Assembly: GCF_000224785.1 (NCBI RefSeq)
Contig: NZ_AGAV01000015.1
Location: forward strand, 310,001 to 374,000
DNA: 64,000 nt
Direction of reading: 5' to 3'
Origin: Lentibacillus jeotgali
GTDB taxonomy: Bacteria > Bacillota > Bacilli > Bacillales > Amphibacillaceae
Shown one piece after another: positions 26,596 through 35,745 of this stretch. The position numbers and the translations under genes were made by a program. The notes below the pieces were generated by a model. That model was not told the origin of the DNA. It saw nothing but the letters and a program-made list of their open reading frames with translations, and made no database searches. Within the stretch, counting starts at the first letter, position 1, and the number at the start of each line of letters is the position of its first letter.

Positions 26596-27780
26596 ATGAC
26601 GAACAATCATAAACGATTCAATACATCGGCTATCCATGACGGCTATGACCCGTCTGATCTACTGGGAAGTCTGACTGCGCCGCTGTTTCAGACATCCACG
26701 TTTACATTCGAGACTGCGGAAGAGGGGGAACGCCGTTTTGCCGGTGAGGAAGATGGTTATATGTATTCAAGACTTGGCAACCCGACCGTCACGGTTCTCG
26801 AGGAGAAAATGGCAGCTCTGGAAAAAGGAGAGCGGGGACTGGCATTTGCCTCCGGGATGGCGGCTGTATCAGCAATTTTGGTTGCGCTAACGAAAGCAAA
26901 TGATCATATCTTATGTTCGGCGGGGTTATACGGGTGTACATTTGGTTTAGTGAGCATGATGAAAGAAAAATACAATATTGATCACGATTTTTCGATGATG
27001 GAGACAAAGGATGAGGTACGGGGATTAATCCGCCCGGAAACGGCCTGCATTTATGTTGAGACACCGATTAACCCGACGATGAAACTGATTGATCTACAAA
27101 TGGTTGCCGAGGTGGCACATGAGTGTGGCATCCCGGTTGTCGTTGATAACACATTTGCGTCACCCTATCTCCAGCGCCCGCTTGAACTAGGATGTGATGT
27201 CGTTATTCACAGTGCAACCAAATACATTGGCGGACATGGTGATGTCATAGCCGGGGTTGCTGTCGGGAAGAAGGATTTCCTTGATCATGTCCAGATGACG
27301 ACACAAAAGGATATGGGCGGTATCATGTCACCGCTTGATGCGTGGCTCCTGATCAGAGGGTTGAAGACCTTGCCAATCCGGGTTGACCGTCATTGTGATA
27401 ATGCAGAAAAGATTTACGCGAAACTAAACAAGCATCCCAAGGTCAGCCGTGTTCTTTACCCGGATGACAGTGATCATCCTGATTATCACATTCGGCAAAA
27501 GCAAATGAAACGAGGTGGCGGCCTTATTTCCTTTGAAGTCAAGGGGACAAAGAAGGATGCCCAGAAAATGCTGAACAATCTCGGTTTTATCAAAATTGCC
27601 GTCAGCCTGGGGGATGCCGAGACTTTAATTCAGCACCCTGCAACAATGACCCATTCAGTCGTACCGGAAGCATCCCGGCAGCAAATGGGGGTAAACGACC
27701 AGCTTATCCGGTTATCGGTCGGCCTTGAAGAATGGGAAGACATCTGGGGAGACCTGGAACAGGCGCTGGATCAGCTATAA
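26596..27780 (+). CDS. megL: Methionine gamma-lyase
   Basis: A 394-residue PLP enzyme that splits L-methionine into methanethiol, 2-oxobutyrate and ammonia. It begins like known methionine lyases (AIHDGYDP) and keeps Tyr57 and Arg59 in YSR, Tyr112, Cys114 in LYGCTF (the cysteine that sets methionine lyases apart from cystathionine lyases), Asp184 and the PLP Lys209 in HSATKYIGGHG, plus KDMGG. AGGGGG lies 7 nt before the ATG. Cystathionine or homocysteine gamma-lyase activity is the alternative. Its stop overlaps the convergent SDR gene by 6 nt. Confidence 0.82.
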   Translation: MTNNHKRFNTSAIHDGYDPSDLLGSLTAPLFQTSTFTFETAEEGERRFAGEEDGYMYSRLGNPTVTVLEEKMAALEKGERGLAFASGMAAVSAILVALTKANDHILCSAGLYGCTFGLVSMMKEKYNIDHDFSMMETKDEVRGLIRPETACIYVETPINPTMKLIDLQMVAEVAHECGIPVVVDNTFASPYLQRPLELGCDVVIHSATKYIGGHGDVIAGVAVGKKDFLDHVQMTTQKDMGGIMSPLDAWLLIRGLKTLPIRVDRHCDNAEKIYAKLNKHPKVSRVLYPDDSDHPDYHIRQKQMKRGGGLISFEVKGTKKDAQKMLNNLGFIKIAVSLGDAETLIQHPATMTHSVVPEASRQQMGVNDQLIRLSVGLEEWEDIWGDLEQALDQL

Positions 27781-28335
27781 TGGCCGCTGATCCCAGGGTT
27801 CAATTGTCCCGACGACCGATTCGTCTTTATCCGATTCAATTGCCTGAATGACGCCATCTGAAATTTCGCCGTGGGTTAGCCATCTTGATTGATTATTTTC
27901 CTGAGTAAATCCAAGGTAAACACGCTTGTACAGACAGAGTTCCGGTACGGGCGTGTTTTCTTTGATCCAAAAACCGGCGCTGCTCTGAATGTGAAATAAG
28001 CGCCATGAATTGTCTGTATGATAATCCTGTATGACGTCCAAAATATCGGATAGCGCATTTGGAGCAGTCGAGTGAATCCAGCTGACAATGATATCTGGGA
28101 GCCCATCAGCCGCCAAGATCCTATTCACCTGTTGTTTCAGCTGTTCACTATCGCGATAATCAACCGATATGCCACAGCTACTTTCGGGATGCTTGCATTC
28201 AAGCTGTACATCTTGCAACTTTTGCCTATCACGGCCGATGATATATACCGAATAACCAATTTCATTAAGCCAGCGGGAAACGCCTCGCAGCATACCAGAG
28301 CCCCCGATGACCAAAGCAATTTTTTTAGCTGTCAC
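27775..28335 (-). CDS. Short-chain dehydrogenase-like protein
   Basis: A 186-residue protein with an N-terminal Rossmann motif (IALVIGGSGMLRGVSRWL) and NAD(P)-binding features such as GRDRQKL. The classical SDR YxxxK is not intact: the equivalent region reads LYKRVYLGF. The protein is shorter than typical SDRs (about 250), so it may be a non-catalytic or atypical member. GTG at 28335 is chosen because AAAGGAGG lies 7 nt upstream, although an ATG nine codons earlier exists. Confidence 0.65.
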   Translation of the reverse strand: MTAKKIALVIGGSGMLRGVSRWLNEIGYSVYIIGRDRQKLQDVQLECKHPESSCGISVDYRDSEQLKQQVNRILAADGLPDIIVSWIHSTAPNALSDILDVIQDYHTDNSWRLFHIQSSAGFWIKENTPVPELCLYKRVYLGFTQENNQSRWLTHGEISDGVIQAIESDKDESVVGTIEPWDQRPL

Positions 28336-28492
28336 GTAAAATCCTCCTTTATGTTCACGCACTTTAATAAAAACTGGTCCGAGTCATCCCGATAATGGTT
28401 TCTCAGGAGCGATTCAATATCAGATTAACGTACTAAGGAAAATTATGCTATGATAAGGTGAAATGGCACGTTTAAAAAGAGAGGTTTTACAC

Positions 28493-29935
28493 GTGGGGAT
28501 ATGGTCAATATTACTGGGAATCATTCTTTTTTTAAATATAGCCCTGGCGTTAGCTATCATTTTTCTGGAGCGGAAAGATGCTTCGGCAACATGGGCGTGG
28601 CTGATGGTGCTGCTGTTTCTACCTATTGCCGGGTTTATTTTGTATTTAATTTTTGGGCGGCGGATCAGCGGACAGCGGATTTTTACCTGGGATACAAAAA
28701 TGAAATTAGGGGTGAAATTTGCTGTACAGGAACAACTGCGTGCGCTGGAAGATGATACTTTCCAATATAAAAATTCAAAACTGGCAGAGTACAAAGGCCT
28801 GTACTATTTACATCTGCGCAATGATGATGCGATATTAACACAGGATAACAGTGTTAACATTTATACAGACGGCAGAGAAAAGTTTGATGCAATGATCCAG
28901 GATATGGAGCAGGCGGGAGACCATATTCATTTGTTGTATTATATCCTACGCCATGACCGGCTGGGTAAACGTGTGGCGGATGTGCTGATCCGAAAAGCCA
29001 AACAAGGAGTCGAAGTACGTGTCCTGTACGATGACATGGGATCAAGAGGCATCAGCAAAAAGTTTATTCGCCGTATGCGGCGGGCGGGAGTTGAAATCGA
29101 ATCATTTTTTCCGTCAACTATTCCGAAAATCAATTTTAAGATCAATTACCGCAATCACCGGAAGCTTTCCATCATTGACGGTAAAATTGGCTATATCGGC
29201 GGTTTTAATATTGGTGATGAATACCTTGGCGACAGTAAAGAATTTGGCTACTGGCGCGACACCCATTTACGTATATGCGGTGATGCAGTTGCCAATATGC
29301 AGACCAGGTTTATTATGGACTGGAATCAAGCATCACGGCACGATATCGTGTATGATGAGCGGTATTACGCTTATGGGAAAAACGGCGATGTCGGTGTGCA
29401 GGTAGTTTCCAGTGGGCCGGATTCCGACTGGGAGCAGATCAAGAATGGCTATATTAAGATGATTATGTCGGCAAAGGAATATGTGTACATTCAGACGCCA
29501 TATTTCATTCCGGATGACAGCCTCCAGGATGCACTGCGTATTGCTGCGTTATCAGGTGTTGATGTGAAAGTCATGATTCCGAATAAGCCGGATCACCCGT
29601 TCGTCTATTGGGCAACCTTATCCTATATCGGCGATTTGCTGAAAGCAGGGGCCGAAGTCTATGTATATCAGAAAGGGTTCCTCCATGCGAAAACGATTAT
29701 TGTCGATGGAAAAATTGCCTCAGTCGGGACAGCGAATATTGATGTGCGAAGTTTCCGCCTGAATTTTGAGGTGAACGCGTTCCTGTATAATCAAGGCTTG
29801 TCAGAAAGGCTTTTGGAGGCGTTTGTTGACGACATCGCCCATTCGACCCAAATGACCCCAAAATTGTACAGGGAGCGGTCAATTGGTGTACGATTTAAAG
29901 AATCAATTTCAAGATTAATTTCTCCGATATTGTAG
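28493..29935 (+). CDS. cls: Cardiolipin synthase
   Basis: A membrane enzyme that joins two phosphatidylglycerols into cardiolipin, about 480 residues. Two N-terminal helices precede two phospholipase D motifs, NHRKLSIIDG (HxKxxxxD) in the first half and HAKTIIVDG in the second, both complete. GTG at 28493 is preferred, since AGAGAGG ends 8 nt before it and the length then matches ClsA. An in-frame ATG at 28463 would add ten residues. Cardiolipin is often raised in salt-adapted Gram-positives. Confidence 0.92.
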   Translation: MGIWSILLGIILFLNIALALAIIFLERKDASATWAWLMVLLFLPIAGFILYLIFGRRISGQRIFTWDTKMKLGVKFAVQEQLRALEDDTFQYKNSKLAEYKGLYYLHLRNDDAILTQDNSVNIYTDGREKFDAMIQDMEQAGDHIHLLYYILRHDRLGKRVADVLIRKAKQGVEVRVLYDDMGSRGISKKFIRRMRRAGVEIESFFPSTIPKINFKINYRNHRKLSIIDGKIGYIGGFNIGDEYLGDSKEFGYWRDTHLRICGDAVANMQTRFIMDWNQASRHDIVYDERYYAYGKNGDVGVQVVSSGPDSDWEQIKNGYIKMIMSAKEYVYIQTPYFIPDDSLQDALRIAALSGVDVKVMIPNKPDHPFVYWATLSYIGDLLKAGAEVYVYQKGFLHAKTIIVDGKIASVGTANIDVRSFRLNFEVNAFLYNQGLSERLLEAFVDDIAHSTQMTPKLYRERSIGVRFKESISRLISPIL

Positions 29936-29985
29936 TGGATAAAATGGGTACAATATCAGTAAACTTATGAAACGGAGGCAATGAT

Positions 29986-30507
29986 ATGGATAAGAAACCT
30001 TGCAGAGATTCGCTTGCTGTTAAGACGTCACATGTGCTGCCACCCGATACCAATAATCATGGAACGTTATTCGGGGGCAAACTGATGGCTCATATTGATG
30101 ATGTTGCTGCGATTGCGGCTGTGAGACACGCGCGAAAACCGGTTGTAACGGCATCAACAGATTCGGTTGATTTTCTGTCGCCGGTCAAAGAAGGGGATTC
30201 CATTTGTGTCGAGGCATATGTCACGTGGGCACACCATACATCTATGGAGGTATTTGTGAAGGCAGTGACTGAAAATTTGCTGACGGGTAGTCGGAAAGTG
30301 TGCACGACAGCTTTTTCAACCTTTGTAGCAATAGGGGACGATGGAAAGCCAGTTTCTGTCCCGCAGGTTTATCCTGTTTCGGCACAGGAGAAACAATTGC
30401 ACGAATCCGCACCTGAACGCGCGACCCAACGAAAAAAACGCCGGGAGCATTCCAAAGAGATGGCCGCAACGTTTGGCACCGATTACCCGTGGAACGAGGT
30501 GGATTAG
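29986..30507 (+). CDS. ykhA: Acyl-CoA thioesterase, YkhA-like hotdog protein
   Basis: A 173-residue cytoplasmic hotdog-fold thioesterase that hydrolyses acyl-CoA. The family block VLPPDTNNHGTLFGGKLMAHID is intact, including the Asn and Asp positions used in catalysis. A second block reads VDFLSPVKEGDSICVEAYV. The C-terminal 25 residues are charged. It lies 50 nt after cls with GGAGG before the ATG and could be co-transcribed. Confidence 0.88.
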   Translation: MDKKPCRDSLAVKTSHVLPPDTNNHGTLFGGKLMAHIDDVAAIAAVRHARKPVVTASTDSVDFLSPVKEGDSICVEAYVTWAHHTSMEVFVKAVTENLLTGSRKVCTTAFSTFVAIGDDGKPVSVPQVYPVSAQEKQLHESAPERATQRKKRREHSKEMAATFGTDYPWNEVD

Positions 30508-30749
30508 GCGGGAAACGTAAATTTCGTTGGGCTTTAAACCTTGTGGTTGATATGAAATGTGACTTAGTGAAAAATTGTAAGCTTAAACACCACTTCGGAA
30601 ATACACTTCGCGCACCTTAGGGCGGCTGGTGAGCCTCCGCGTGCTTTATGCTCGTCGCGTTGTAAGTTATTTCGGTACAGCATACGCTCCTCGCAACTCA
30701 AAGCTGATTCGGTAGAGTCGGCACAAGGTCATGGGGCGCTCTGAATTTC
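30508..30749. other. Non-coding stretch after the thioesterase gene
   Basis: No gene is recognised. It holds an imperfect GC-rich region around 30595-30710 (GCACCTTAGGGCGGCTGGTG and ACGCTCCTCGC) that looks like a degraded repeat. No second copy was found in the window. Confidence 0.35.
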
Positions 30750-30896
30750 GCGCGGGGATTGCATGAAATCGCGCGTGGCTCACCGAATTTCGCGCAAGGG
30801 TGGCATGAAATCGCGCGACACTCTCTGGATTTCGCACGAGAGTGTCACGAAATCGCGCGATACCCTCTGAATTTCGCGCGAGGATTCCTCGTACTC
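30750..30896. repeat. 21-bp tandem repeat array B (7 units)
   Basis: Seven 21-bp units each begin GCGCGA or a close variant and end GAATTTC or GAAATC. Most cores read TCGCGCGA or TCGCGCG, an 8-bp palindrome. The intervening bases vary strongly. It lies between the 3' ends of the thioesterase and HxlR genes. Confidence 0.78.
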
Positions 30897-30965
30897 AATC
30901 GAACTTTTGTGCTTTTCGATTGATTTTCTCCCTTAATTGCTGTTGAATACAGGGGTACTGATAAA

Positions 30966-31091
30966 ATGGCTCCACAGACGAAGCGATTTTATGACCGGGC
31001 ACGCGGGGGTTGTCTTATCGTCTCAGCGGACAGAGTGTTTGCTGATGACATTGAAAACATGGCAAGCTGCTTAAATAAGAATTGTCACTAA
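30966..31091 (+). CDS. Candidate small ORF, 41 residues, unknown
   Basis: The frame begins MAPQTKRFYDRARGGCLIVS and contains three cysteines. AGGGG lies about 11 nt upstream, a weak fit. It ends just before the HxlR terminator hairpin. Nothing is recognised, and it may be a chance frame or a gene remnant. Confidence 0.22.
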   Translation: MAPQTKRFYDRARGGCLIVSADRVFADDIENMASCLNKNCH

Positions 31092-31117
31092 AAAGAGCCC
31101 GTCATACAGGCTCTCAG
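31092..31117 (-). terminator. Terminator-like hairpin after the HxlR gene
   Basis: GAGCC and GGCTC pair around a 9-nt loop. On the minus strand the stem is followed by TTTTTAG, consistent with ending the HxlR transcript. Confidence 0.6.
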
Positions 31118-31118
31118 A

Positions 31119-31448
31119 TCATGCATGTGATGTTTCAGCATTGTCAGCTGATACCCATTCATCTGCCCAATTTTGGATTTCCTGGATGACAGGTTCCAAA
31201 GCCTTTCCTTTTTCGGATAAGCAATACTCAATGCGGACTGGAAATTCAGAGTATATATTGCGTTCAACAATACCTTCCTTTTCAAGCATTTTCAGTCGAT
31301 CAGAGAGCAATCGTCCACTTATAGGCAAATCTGTTTCCATTTCGGAAAAACGTTTTGCGCCTTTCAACAGTTCAAACAGTATCAAGCCAACCCAGCGTTT
31401 ACTGATAATTCCCATTGCACCTTCAAAGCGCGGACATAAATCAGCCAT
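31119..31448 (-). CDS. HxlR/DUF24 regulator, YodB-like redox sensor
   Basis: A 109-residue winged-helix repressor. The N-terminus MADLCPRFEGAMGIISKRWV carries Cys5 in the CPxxE context of YodB and CatR, where the equivalent cysteine senses quinones and disulfide stress. The recognition region reads ISGRLLSDRLKMLEKEGIV. The C-terminal cysteines that pair with the N-terminal one in YodB are absent. The only other cysteine is near residue 76. A TTAC-N5-GTAA palindrome lies 36 nt upstream of its start. The target may be itself or a gene elsewhere. Confidence 0.82.
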   Translation of the reverse strand: MADLCPRFEGAMGIISKRWVGLILFELLKGAKRFSEMETDLPISGRLLSDRLKMLEKEGIVERNIYSEFPVRIEYCLSEKGKALEPVIQEIQNWADEWVSADNAETSHA

Positions 31449-31483
31449 GACCTTTCACCTCTCTCTGATTAATGATAATATGA

Positions 31484-31496
31484 TTACGAAAAGTAA
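31484..31496. promoter_or_regulatory. Candidate operator of the HxlR regulator
   Basis: TTACGAAAAGTAA consists of perfect arms TTAC/GTAA around 5 bp. It lies just upstream of the regulator gene, where autoregulation is common in this family. Only one copy is visible here. Confidence 0.4.
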
Positions 31497-31610
31497 CCTA
31501 ATTCGATTATAACACAATGAGCCTCTCGGGTAAATTCAATTTTCAGTCCTACTGATCTTATTCAAGATATTTGGTCATTTATAGCATTTGTGAAATAATA
31601 ACATCATAAA

Positions 31611-31827
31611 GTGCGTGTTCAAAAAGGAGGATAAAAAGGATCGAGAAGTTCGAGGCGGCGTAGTTTCGAGAAGCGGAATGTATGCATTTAAATACATGAG
31701 CACAAGGAAAGCTGCCCTGAATCCGCTTCGCACGCAGGAAAAGTGGTTTTCCTTTCCAAGGAGCGGAGAAACAAGCCAACGCCGAAATTCGATGTGTCAT
31801 TTTTACCGGACTTTTTGAACAACCTCA
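31611..31827. mobile_element. MITE-like element, long copy
   Basis: GTTCAAAAAG (31617-31626) and CTTTTTGAAC (31811-31820) form perfect 10-bp terminal inverted repeats. Internally GAAGCGGA pairs with TCCGCTTC, and CAAGCCAACGCCGAAATTCG starts a block of about 40 bp shared with the short copy near 53.3 kb. No transposase is encoded. It lies just upstream of the aminopeptidase gene and may supply its leader. Confidence 0.6.
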
Positions 31828-31855
31828 TAAAACAACATTTTGGAGGTTTTTTGTA

Positions 31856-33100
31856 ATGGCAGATCAAAAAACAAAGGAAAAATATGCGGAACTGGCGCTG
31901 CGTACAGGTGTCAATCTGCAAAAAAATCAGGCACTGATGATCAATGCGCCAATAGAGGGAGCGGATTTCACCCGGATCGTGGCACGAAAGGCGTATGAAC
32001 TGGGAGCCAAGGATGTACATATCAATTGGGCGGATGATGAGCTGACCTTGCTGAAATATGAGAATGCACCTGATGAGGTCATTGAAGATTTTCCAGAATG
32101 GCGGGTTAAACTGTATGAATCGTATGCTGAAGACGGGGCAGCCGTGCTTTCGATTCGCTCAACCAACCCCGATTTGTTAAAAGATATTGATTCCTCACGG
32201 GTTGCGATGGCGAATAAGGCGTCGGCACAGGCCATGAAGAACTTTCGCCAATACACGATGAACGACAGGATTACATGGTCAATTATCTCAATCCCGACTG
32301 GTGACTGGGCACAAAAAGTTTTTCCGGATAAATCACGTGAGAACGCGGTGGCTAGTTTATGGGATGCTATCGTTAAAATTGTCCGTGTTGATCAGGCTGA
32401 CCCAATTGCAGCGTGGGATGCCCATAATGAAACACTGAAAACGGCACGTGAAATCTTGAATCGTAAAAAGTATACGAAGCTGATTTATAAAGCACCCGGA
32501 ACGGATCTCGAAATCGGGCTTCCACAAGGCCACATCTGGAAAGGCGGTTCAGCGGTTTCCGAACAGGGAACGACGTTTAATCCGAATATGCCGACCGAAG
32601 AGGTTTTTTCGCTGCCGCATAAGTATCATGTGAACGGCACAGTAGCAAGCACAAAGCCACTCAACTATGGCGGCAGTCTGATCGATAACTTCAGCCTGAC
32701 GTTCAAGGATGGCAAAGTGGTCGACTATAAAGCTGAGCAGGGTGAAGAGACACTTAAGCATCTGCTGGAAACAGACGAGGGTGCAAGCCGTCTTGGTGAG
32801 GTGGCACTTGTACCGCATGAATCACCTGTCTCCCAGTCAGGGCTGATTTTTTACAATACCCTGTTCGATGAAAATGCATCATGCCACATCGCATTGGGAA
32901 AAGCCTATCCAACCAATTTGGAAGGCGGTGCGGCAATGGACGATCAGGAGCTTGATAAGCACGGTGTGAATGACAGCCTGACACACGTCGATTTCATGAT
33001 TGGCTCTGAAAATCTGGATATTGATGGCGTTCTGGAAGACGGCACGACAGAAGCGGTGTTTCGGAATGGCACATGGGCGCTGAACGTGAAAGGAGACTAA
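31856..33100 (+). CDS. ampS: M29 family metalloaminopeptidase
   Basis: A 414-residue cytoplasmic aminopeptidase of family M29 (AmpS/PepS/AmpII type) that removes N-terminal residues from peptides, a fitting partner for the peptide importers. Characteristic blocks are NQALMINAPIEGADFTRIV near the start, GTDLEIGLPQGHIWKGG, and GEVALVPHESPVSQSGLIFYNTLFDENASCHIALGKAYP, which supplies the metal-binding Glu and His. GGAGG precedes the ATG. The length is normal. Confidence 0.92.
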   Translation: MADQKTKEKYAELALRTGVNLQKNQALMINAPIEGADFTRIVARKAYELGAKDVHINWADDELTLLKYENAPDEVIEDFPEWRVKLYESYAEDGAAVLSIRSTNPDLLKDIDSSRVAMANKASAQAMKNFRQYTMNDRITWSIISIPTGDWAQKVFPDKSRENAVASLWDAIVKIVRVDQADPIAAWDAHNETLKTAREILNRKKYTKLIYKAPGTDLEIGLPQGHIWKGGSAVSEQGTTFNPNMPTEEVFSLPHKYHVNGTVASTKPLNYGGSLIDNFSLTFKDGKVVDYKAEQGEETLKHLLETDEGASRLGEVALVPHESPVSQSGLIFYNTLFDENASCHIALGKAYPTNLEGGAAMDDQELDKHGVNDSLTHVDFMIGSENLDIDGVLEDGTTEAVFRNGTWALNVKGD

Positions 33101-33143
33101 TTGGATGAGCCGTAATCGCATAGCTAGTGAGTGACACAAACTT

Positions 33144-33332
33144 GTGCGAGGGCAGCGGAAACTGGTGCAGGAATGGCACAAACTTGTGCGAGAACAGCGA
33201 AAACTCGTGCAGGAATGGCACAAACTTGTGCGAGAACAGCGAAAACTCGTGCAGGAATGACACAAACTCGTGCGAGAACAGCCCAAACTTGTGCGAGAAC
33301 AGCACCGATACGTGCGAGCAACACACGAAAAC
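33144..33332. repeat. 21-bp tandem repeat array C (9 units)
   Basis: Nine 21-bp units alternate between GTGCGAGAACAGC- and GTGCAGGAATGGC-type, giving a 42-bp higher-order period in the middle. Arms CTCG/CGAG form an interrupted palindrome. It is close in sequence to array A and lies between the convergent ampS and recQ genes. Confidence 0.8.
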
Positions 33333-33390
33333 ACCCGGCGATTGGGGCCCAGATCGCGTGATGCATCCTAATACTAGTCTGCATCCTTAA

Positions 33391-33434
33391 CTAAAAAGGT
33401 GTCAGGTTCTAACAATAAATCTGACACCTTTTTT
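33391..33434. terminator. Bidirectional terminator between ampS and recQ
   Basis: AAAAGGTGTCAG pairs perfectly with CTGACACCTTTT across a loop of about 15 nt, with T runs on both sides. Confidence 0.85.
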
Positions 33435-33448
33435 CCCTCTTATACGTT

Positions 33449-35593
33449 TTACATCAGCCCATTCTTCACTAGGACAGCTTTAATTTTCACATAAGCGTAT
33501 TCATCCGGTAATGACTCTTTCAAAGGTTTCAATCGTAAATCTTCAAGTTCATCCCGTGCAGCCAGAATAGCCGATTCCTCTTCTCGATTGAAAAATATTT
33601 CCCATGCCAGCGGGTGTCCGTCTTTGAACGCCTTAAAAATATGCCCTTCGATGGTCTGCGGTGTCAGATCGCGGATGAGGGCGATATCTTTTATCGATTT
33701 GCCCGACTGGAACATCGTATAACTGATCAGGTGGCTCGGGCGGTCATCAGCTTGTTCTTTCTTTTGGGAAACAGGAGGAGCACCGGCTATTTTAACAGGC
33801 CTGGATACGTCGGGGTTTTCTCTTAGCCAGTCTTTAACAGCCACCAGGAATGCTTCACCGTACTGATCGTATTTCTTTTCACCGACTCCTTTAATGGACA
33901 GCATATCCTCTTTTGTTTCGGGAAAATAGCGGCTCAGTTCTTTTAATGTGGCATCTGAAAACAGTACATATGGCGGCACACCTTGTTCGTCCGCCATTTG
34001 TTTCCGTAATTCGCGCAAAGAAACAAACAGCTCCTCCTGATAATCTGCAGTTTCATTTGATGGTATCGGGGCTGTATACATCCAGACAGGTTGCTTCCCC
34101 TTCAGGACATCAACTGAATGGTGGTTGAGCCTTAATGTCGGGAATTTGCCGTCCTGTGTTGCGAGTAATTGTTCGGCAACCAAAAACTGAATCCGTTCCG
34201 TGAGTTCTTTTTCTGTATAGGCAGACAGAATGCCATAAGTGGAGAGCGTGTGCAGGCGAAATTGATGCAAACGGCTATCCTTGGACCCTTTAAGCACTTT
34301 AGCTGTCATGCTTACCCCAAACCGTTCACCCATCCGTTTGACACAAGACAAAATCATTTGTGCTTCTTCTGTGATGTCAATCCGTTCCTGACGGTAAAGG
34401 CAATTGCTGCAACGTCCGCAAGTGCTTCCGGCAGACCCCTCGTCATTAAAGTATTCTAGAATATACGACGTTAGACAGCCATGTGTATGACAATAGTTGA
34501 TCATTGCCTGCAGTTTCCGGTACTCATTTTGTTTGGCATGTTCATCAATTAATGATTGTTCGATCAGAAATTTTTGCAGCTGGACATCCTGCGGGGAGAA
34601 CAGCAGAATGCAATCACTATGCTCGCCGTCGCGTCCGGCTCTGCCTGCTTCTTGATAGTATGCTTCAATCGTCATCGGCATGGCGTAATGAATGATAAAC
34701 CTGACGTTGCTTTTATCAATGCCCATGCCGAACGCGTTTGTCGCGATCATGACGGCTTTTTCATCATGGATGAACGACGCCTGAGCATGTTTCTTTTCGC
34801 CCTTTGTAAGCCCGGCATGGTATTTGGCCGCGGGGTACCCCCGCTTAGTTAATTGTTCGTGCAGAGTATCAGCTTGTTTGCGTGTTGCTGTATAAATAAT
34901 GCCGGATTCATCCTGATGTTCCTTCATAAATGAACGGATATATGTTGCTTTATCTTTACCTTTTACGACATGGAAGGAAAGGTTTTCCCGTTCAAAGCCG
35001 GTCTTGATAACGTTCTGATTGTTGATATGCAACAGTGACTGAATATCAGCCATCACTTCTTCGGTAGCAGTTGCTGTTAACGCCACAGTAACCGGAATAT
35101 CCGGAAGTTGTTTTAAGTTGGGGATGATCGATCTGTAGCTTGGTCTGAAGTCGTGCCCCCATTGGGAGATGCAGTGTGCTTCATCAAATGCCACTAACGC
35201 AATACGAATTCGCCGTATCGCGGAGATAAACATAGACGATTCAAAACGCTCCGGTGCGACATAAACAAACTTGCAGCTGCCCGCTTCGATGTCGCGGAGG
35301 CGTGATTGCTGTTCGGCGGCTGTGAGCGAGCTATTTATGTAGGTGGCCGGAATCCCTAATGCCTGCAGCGCATCCACCTGGTCTTTCATAAGTGAGATAA
35401 GCGGGGAAATAATGATGGCAACACCGTCCATCGTCATGCCGGGAATCTGGTAGCACAGTGATTTGCCGCCGCCCGTCGGCATAACTGCCAGTGTATTTCT
35501 GCCATTCGTGATGCTGTCGATTGTCTGTTTCTGGCCGGCACGAAATGTATCATAGCCAAAATATGTCTGCAGCATTTGCTCAGCATTTCTCAT
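33449..35593 (-). CDS. recQ: ATP-dependent DNA helicase RecQ
   Basis: A 714-residue 3'-5' DNA helicase. Walker A PTGGGKS is at residues 39-45, with DEAH followed by CISQWGHDFRPSY (aromatic loop). Helicase motif VI reads QEAGRAGRDG, and zinc cysteines read CGRCSNC. An RQC winged helix and an HRDC domain (around 510-600) follow, then a C-terminal helix-turn-helix resembling HTH_40 (FQSGKSIKDIALIRDLTPQT). It is about 100 residues longer than E. coli RecQ because of that last domain. AGGAGAG precedes the start. Confidence 0.93.
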   Translation of the reverse strand: MRNAEQMLQTYFGYDTFRAGQKQTIDSITNGRNTLAVMPTGGGKSLCYQIPGMTMDGVAIIISPLISLMKDQVDALQALGIPATYINSSLTAAEQQSRLRDIEAGSCKFVYVAPERFESSMFISAIRRIRIALVAFDEAHCISQWGHDFRPSYRSIIPNLKQLPDIPVTVALTATATEEVMADIQSLLHINNQNVIKTGFERENLSFHVVKGKDKATYIRSFMKEHQDESGIIYTATRKQADTLHEQLTKRGYPAAKYHAGLTKGEKKHAQASFIHDEKAVMIATNAFGMGIDKSNVRFIIHYAMPMTIEAYYQEAGRAGRDGEHSDCILLFSPQDVQLQKFLIEQSLIDEHAKQNEYRKLQAMINYCHTHGCLTSYILEYFNDEGSAGSTCGRCSNCLYRQERIDITEEAQMILSCVKRMGERFGVSMTAKVLKGSKDSRLHQFRLHTLSTYGILSAYTEKELTERIQFLVAEQLLATQDGKFPTLRLNHHSVDVLKGKQPVWMYTAPIPSNETADYQEELFVSLRELRKQMADEQGVPPYVLFSDATLKELSRYFPETKEDMLSIKGVGEKKYDQYGEAFLVAVKDWLRENPDVSRPVKIAGAPPVSQKKEQADDRPSHLISYTMFQSGKSIKDIALIRDLTPQTIEGHIFKAFKDGHPLAWEIFFNREEESAILAARDELEDLRLKPLKESLPDEYAYVKIKAVLVKNGLM

Positions 35594-35624
35594 GGTTCGA
35601 CTCTCCTTTGCCTTTTACCCCCAC

Positions 35625-35690
35625 TTGTAACGGTCAAGTAATCCCCCGCTTAGTGAGTGTTGTAAGCGGGGGATGCTTTTCCACCTTTAC
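35625..35690. repeat. Composite hairpin repeat, partial copy
   Basis: TAACGGTCAAGTAA followed by ATCCCCCGCTTA/TAAGCGGGGGAT, a perfect 12-bp stem with a 10-nt loop. This is part one of the composite family (compare 22.8 kb). Part two is missing. It lies between the recQ start and the brnQ end and may also act as a transcription barrier. Confidence 0.55.
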
Positions 35691-35745
35691 TATCCTAACA
35701 TATTTTAGAGGTAAAGAAGCCGAAAAAATTCTGAAGCCAAAAGCG

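Noticed and set aside
33124-33390. Cysteine-rich repeat frames through array C on both strands
   Set aside because: These are open only because of the 21-bp period. They have no ribosome binding site and several frames are open at once.
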